DNA of 64,000 bases from Aliterella atlantica CENA595 (GTDB taxonomy: Bacteria; Cyanobacteriota; Cyanobacteriia; Cyanobacteriales; Chroococcidiopsidaceae): contig NZ_JYON01000011.1 in the NCBI RefSeq assembly GCF_000952155.1, forward strand, positions 62,001 to 126,000, in the 5' to 3' direction. This document shows, one piece after another, positions 63,451 through 64,000 of the stretch. The translations under genes and the position numbers were made by a program. Numbering within the stretch: the stretch's first letter is position 1; each line of letters begins with the position of its first letter. Under the pieces are notes generated by a model. The model did no database searches and was not told the DNA's origin. It saw only the letters and a program-made list of their open reading frames with translations.

Positions 63451-64000
63451 GGAGCGGTTGGGGAGAGCGATCGCAACTATAGTCTTAATTTTTCTTGTTA
63501 TAGTTGGCATAGTTGGATATGTTGGCTGGTACAACTTATTTCGCGAGGTTCCCCAACAGTTTGCTTCGGCTGAGGAACAATTTAAATATGGTTCGATTGG
63601 TACTGAACCACCGCAGGGTATTCCTTATTGGATTTGGTTAGTTTTGCCGCGTTTGTTTCCCGATAAGTTGCCTGGTGCGGGGGGTTATGCTTCTTTAGGG
63701 TTTACTTGGGAGGAGGGTAAGGAAACTCCGGTTGGTATTTCCCAAAAGACTGTAGGTTTTCCCCGTGTGGGGATTACTTGCGCTGTCTGTCATAGCGGTA
63801 CTTATCGCAAGTCGCAGCCAGATAAGCCGACTATTGTTGCTGCTGCGCCTACTACTAAGTTTGATTTGCAAGGTTATATTCGCTTTTTGGGTGATAGTGC
63901 TAGCGACCCCAGGTTTACAGCCGATTATATTATGAGCGAGATTGGTTACAATCATGAGTTTTCTTGGCTGGAAAATCTGCTCTATCGTTGGCTAATTATT
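63437..64000 (+). CDS. Membrane-anchored cytochrome c, 5' part (cut by window end)
   Basis: 188 codons from ATG 63437, open to the window end. It starts MRVFKERLGRAIATIVLIFL with one anchor segment, then EEQFKYGSIGTEPPQGIPYW and the first haem site CAVCHSG. It is a clear paralogue of the 488-residue cytochrome at 61525: FKYGSIG.EP..GIPYWIW, LFPDKLP and GYI.F are shared. The second haem site is beyond the window. Its start overlaps the membrane protein gene by 14 bases. Confidence 0.9.
   Translation, partial: MRVFKERLGRAIATIVLIFLVIVGIVGYVGWYNLFREVPQQFASAEEQFKYGSIGTEPPQGIPYWIWLVLPRLFPDKLPGAGGYASLGFTWEEGKETPVGISQKTVGFPRVGITCAVCHSGTYRKSQPDKPTIVAAAPTTKFDLQGYIRFLGDSASDPRFTADYIMSEIGYNHEFSWLENLLYRWLII

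Noticed and set aside
63007..64000. Horizontal transfer suggested by G-rich codon endings
   Set aside because: Codon endings differ from neighbours, but the stretch is short and the upstream gene of the same operon has normal usage; not enough to claim transfer.

Overview
This is a stretch of cyanobacterial chromosome. The octamer GCGATCGC (HIP1) recurs throughout. The gene set includes NDH-1 subunits (ndhA, ndhI, ndhG, ndhE), an NADPH-thioredoxin reductase fused to thioredoxin (NTRC), cyanobacterial-type RpoZ and PilA proteins, XisH/XisI and many Uma2 genes. Dispersed intergenic repeats of the TTACGAA, ACTCAAA and GACAAGG type suggest a large, repeat-rich genome of the Chroococcidiopsis/Nostocales kind. 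That placement is inference; I cannot fix the genus.

Layout. 0-0.9 kb: end of a REP-associated (Y1) transposase gene followed by three palindromic repeat units. 0.9-4.4 kb: two tandem type IV pilins and a SPINDLY/OGT-like glycosyltransferase. 4.9-8.3 kb: NTRC and proS, convergent. 8.4-11.8 kb: a reverse-strand rpoZ operon whose last gene, an Uma2 nuclease, is split by a TnpB element. 12.2-15.9 kb: fasciclin protein, then an AraC regulator with a Tat-type SDR and an aldo/keto reductase. 16.2-19.6 kb: AI-2E family permease and a small accessory island (Uma2, DUF433/DUF5615 pair, Uma2 remnant, xisH/xisI). 19.6-28.1 kb: housekeeping block with nadK, ndhE-G-I-A, gltA, sixA, a DHH phosphoesterase and an HNH protein. 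28.2-36.4 kb: Ser/Thr kinase, secreted WD40 protein, ExbB/ExbD pair and uvrA. 36.4-37.0 kb: parD with a parE toxin interrupted by a stop codon.

37.1-41.9 kb: an ABC-2 exporter divergent from two Rieske genes that I read as cruE and cruH, the aromatic carotenoid (synechoxanthin) pathway. 41.9-48.8 kb: CapD-like epimerase, SAM hydrolase-like protein, DUF3465 protein, the arsenosugar pair arsM/arsS, a PNPOx protein and a methyltransferase. 48.8-51.2 kb is a graveyard: Uma2 remnant, trpF-like gene with a 1-nt frameshift, and rtcB broken at its active-site region with a phage-type HNH endonuclease between the fragments. 51.3-54.4 kb: methyltransferase and HAD genes, tRNA-Ala(CGC) and two decayed insertion sequences. 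54.4-57.5 kb: TTC38-like TPR protein and an SLH lipoprotein.

57.6-64.0 kb is the most unusual part: a large secreted di-haem cytochrome (RoxA/MauG-like layout), an Old Yellow Enzyme homologue with a four-cysteine Fe-S motif but no NAD(P)H domain, a membrane-anchored di-haem cytochrome, a small membrane protein and a second membrane-anchored cytochrome cut by the window end. I propose these form an extracytoplasmic redox system of unknown substrate.
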